Source of the DNA: Chthoniobacterales bacterium
GTDB lineage: Bacteria; Verrucomicrobiota; Verrucomicrobiia; Chthoniobacterales; UBA10450
Assembly (NCBI GenBank): GCA_013694945.1
Contig: JACDBM010000178.1
Span: 1-6,838 of the forward strand
Length of the DNA: 6,838 bases
Reading direction: 5' to 3'
Shown here: positions 6,214 to 6,838 of the stretch, piece by piece
Numbering within the stretch: the first letter of the stretch is position 1
Layout of the letters: every line of letters begins with the position of its first letter
Position numbers and translations under genes: made by a program
Notes under the pieces: generated by a model
Database searches by the model: none
What the model saw: the letters and a program-made list of their open reading frames with translations, nothing else
What the model was told of the DNA's origin: nothing

Positions 6214-6408
6214 ATGGCCAAAATTTCCAAGCGGCAAAACGCGGCACCGAGCGGATCCGCCGAAAAGGCTGGAAGTCGCCTCGGCACACGGCGCAGTTCG
6301 GGCGCGAAACCGAGCGGCACAAATGTCAGTCACGGCGGAGGAAGTGCGGCGAAAACGTCGCGCACTACCGCGAGTGCTGCTCGCGGGAAGGGCAGCCGGG
6401 GGACCTGA
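6214..6408 (+). CDS. Short, highly basic low-complexity protein (64 aa), function unknown
   Basis: I do not recognise a family. The protein starts MAKISKRQNAAPSGSAEKAG and consists almost wholly of Ser, Gly, Ala, Lys, Arg and Thr, with no acidic residue after Glu17 and no hydrophobic core. It is therefore probably disordered and may bind nucleic acid or another polyanion. Its composition resembles the basic tail of the preceding gene's product. The ATG follows that gene's TAG directly, and GGAGG sits 9 nt upstream, so coupled translation is likely. The isochorismatase-family gene begins 18 nt after its stop, which makes a three-gene unit plausible. Against it being a gene: short low-complexity frames in GC-rich DNA are often accidental, and I know no homologue. 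Confidence 0.55.
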   Translation: MAKISKRQNAAPSGSAEKAGSRLGTRRSSGAKPSGTNVSHGGGSAAKTSRTTASAARGKGSRGT

Positions 6409-6426
6409 GCTGGTGGCCTACGCTGC

Positions 6427-6838
6427 ATGGTTGCGAAAAACGAAGATCTCCACGGCAGCGCGCCCGACAAATGTGAGACCGCGCTCCTCTTGATCGATGT
6501 CATCAACGACCTCGACTTTCCCGAGGCTGATCAGATGCTCGCGGACGCGCGCGCGATGGCGACGAATATCCGGCGTTTGAAACAGCGAGCGCGCAAGGCG
6601 GGCGTGCCGGTGATCTATGTGAACGACAACTTCGGAAAATGGCAGTCGGACCGGCACCGCACGGTCGGGCATTGCAGCAGTGGGAAGGTGCGTGGACGGG
6701 AGTTAGTGCGCCTTTTGAAGCCAGCGAAGGATGACTACTTTGTCTTGAAACCGAAACACTCCGGCTTTTTTTCCACGACGCTGGAAACGCTGCTGCGGTA
6801 TCTGGAGTCCAAAACGTTGATCCTGACGGGAATCGCGG
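6427..6838 (+). CDS. Isochorismatase-family cysteine hydrolase, N-terminal 137 residues, cut by window edge
   Basis: This is a cytosolic hydrolase of the isochorismatase/nicotinamidase superfamily, whose members use a Cys-Asp-Lys triad on amides or related bonds; the substrate cannot be told. TALLLIDVINDLDF (residues 18-31) carries the likely catalytic Asp24. AGVPVIYVNDNFGKW (58-72) is the usual second strand, and YFVLKPKHSGFFSTTLE (104-120) contains the catalytic lysine (Lys108 or Lys110). LILTGIA (131-137) is the strand leading to the catalytic cysteine, which falls just beyond the window, so activity cannot be judged. The family is about 180-200 residues, so about three quarters is present. 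The ATG at 6427 is the first in frame, with a weak GGTGG 10 nt upstream. It lies 18 nt after the small basic gene on the same strand. Confidence 0.92.
   Translation, partial: MVAKNEDLHGSAPDKCETALLLIDVINDLDFPEADQMLADARAMATNIRRLKQRARKAGVPVIYVNDNFGKWQSDRHRTVGHCSSGKVRGRELVRLLKPAKDDYFVLKPKHSGFFSTTLETLLRYLESKTLILTGIA

Overview
The window is GC-rich, gene-dense bacterial chromosome. It carries seven readable protein genes (two cut off by the window edges), two protein genes broken by frameshifts, and one structural RNA, the RNase P RNA. GC richness, the family make-up and especially a ~70-residue small protein of a type I recall from Verrucomicrobiota and Planctomycetota suggest a soil-type verrucomicrobial relative. 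That placement is inference, and no rRNA or marker tree is available here.

Layout. (1) Positions 1-1560, minus strand: a tight three-gene run reads from a PrxQ/BCP-type peroxiredoxin (start 1560) through a 70-residue protein of unknown function (4 nt later) into aconitase A (no gap), which runs off the left edge. (2) Positions 1659-2676, plus strand: a small DUF456-type membrane protein, then rnpB, then a strong hairpin. (3) Positions 2847-3934, plus strand: a gene for an exported protein of unknown function. It must be read in three successive frames, so it is either a pseudogene or carries sequence errors. (4) Positions 4122-5814, minus strand: a YetF/DUF421 membrane protein followed by a class V, PLP-dependent aminotransferase of the alanine-glyoxylate/serine-pyruvate type. 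(5) Positions 5952-6838, plus strand: a small basic protein of the 'plasmid stabilization' type with one frameshift, an abutting 64-residue very basic low-complexity protein, and the start of an isochorismatase-family cysteine hydrolase that runs off the right edge.

How the genes relate. The peroxiredoxin-aconitase run plausibly couples peroxide detoxification with a peroxide-sensitive Fe-S enzyme. The two divergent gaps (1561-1658 and 5815-5951) must hold promoters, but I saw no convincing -35/-10 pairs. The convergent gap 3935-4121 holds only weak inverted repeats.

I see no CRISPR array, transposase, phage gene, tRNA or obvious defence system. The items most worth a second look are the three frame breaks, all of the same sense, the two uncharacterised small proteins, and an rnpB gene that would be missed if only protein genes were called. 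I found no clear evidence for an undescribed multi-gene system.
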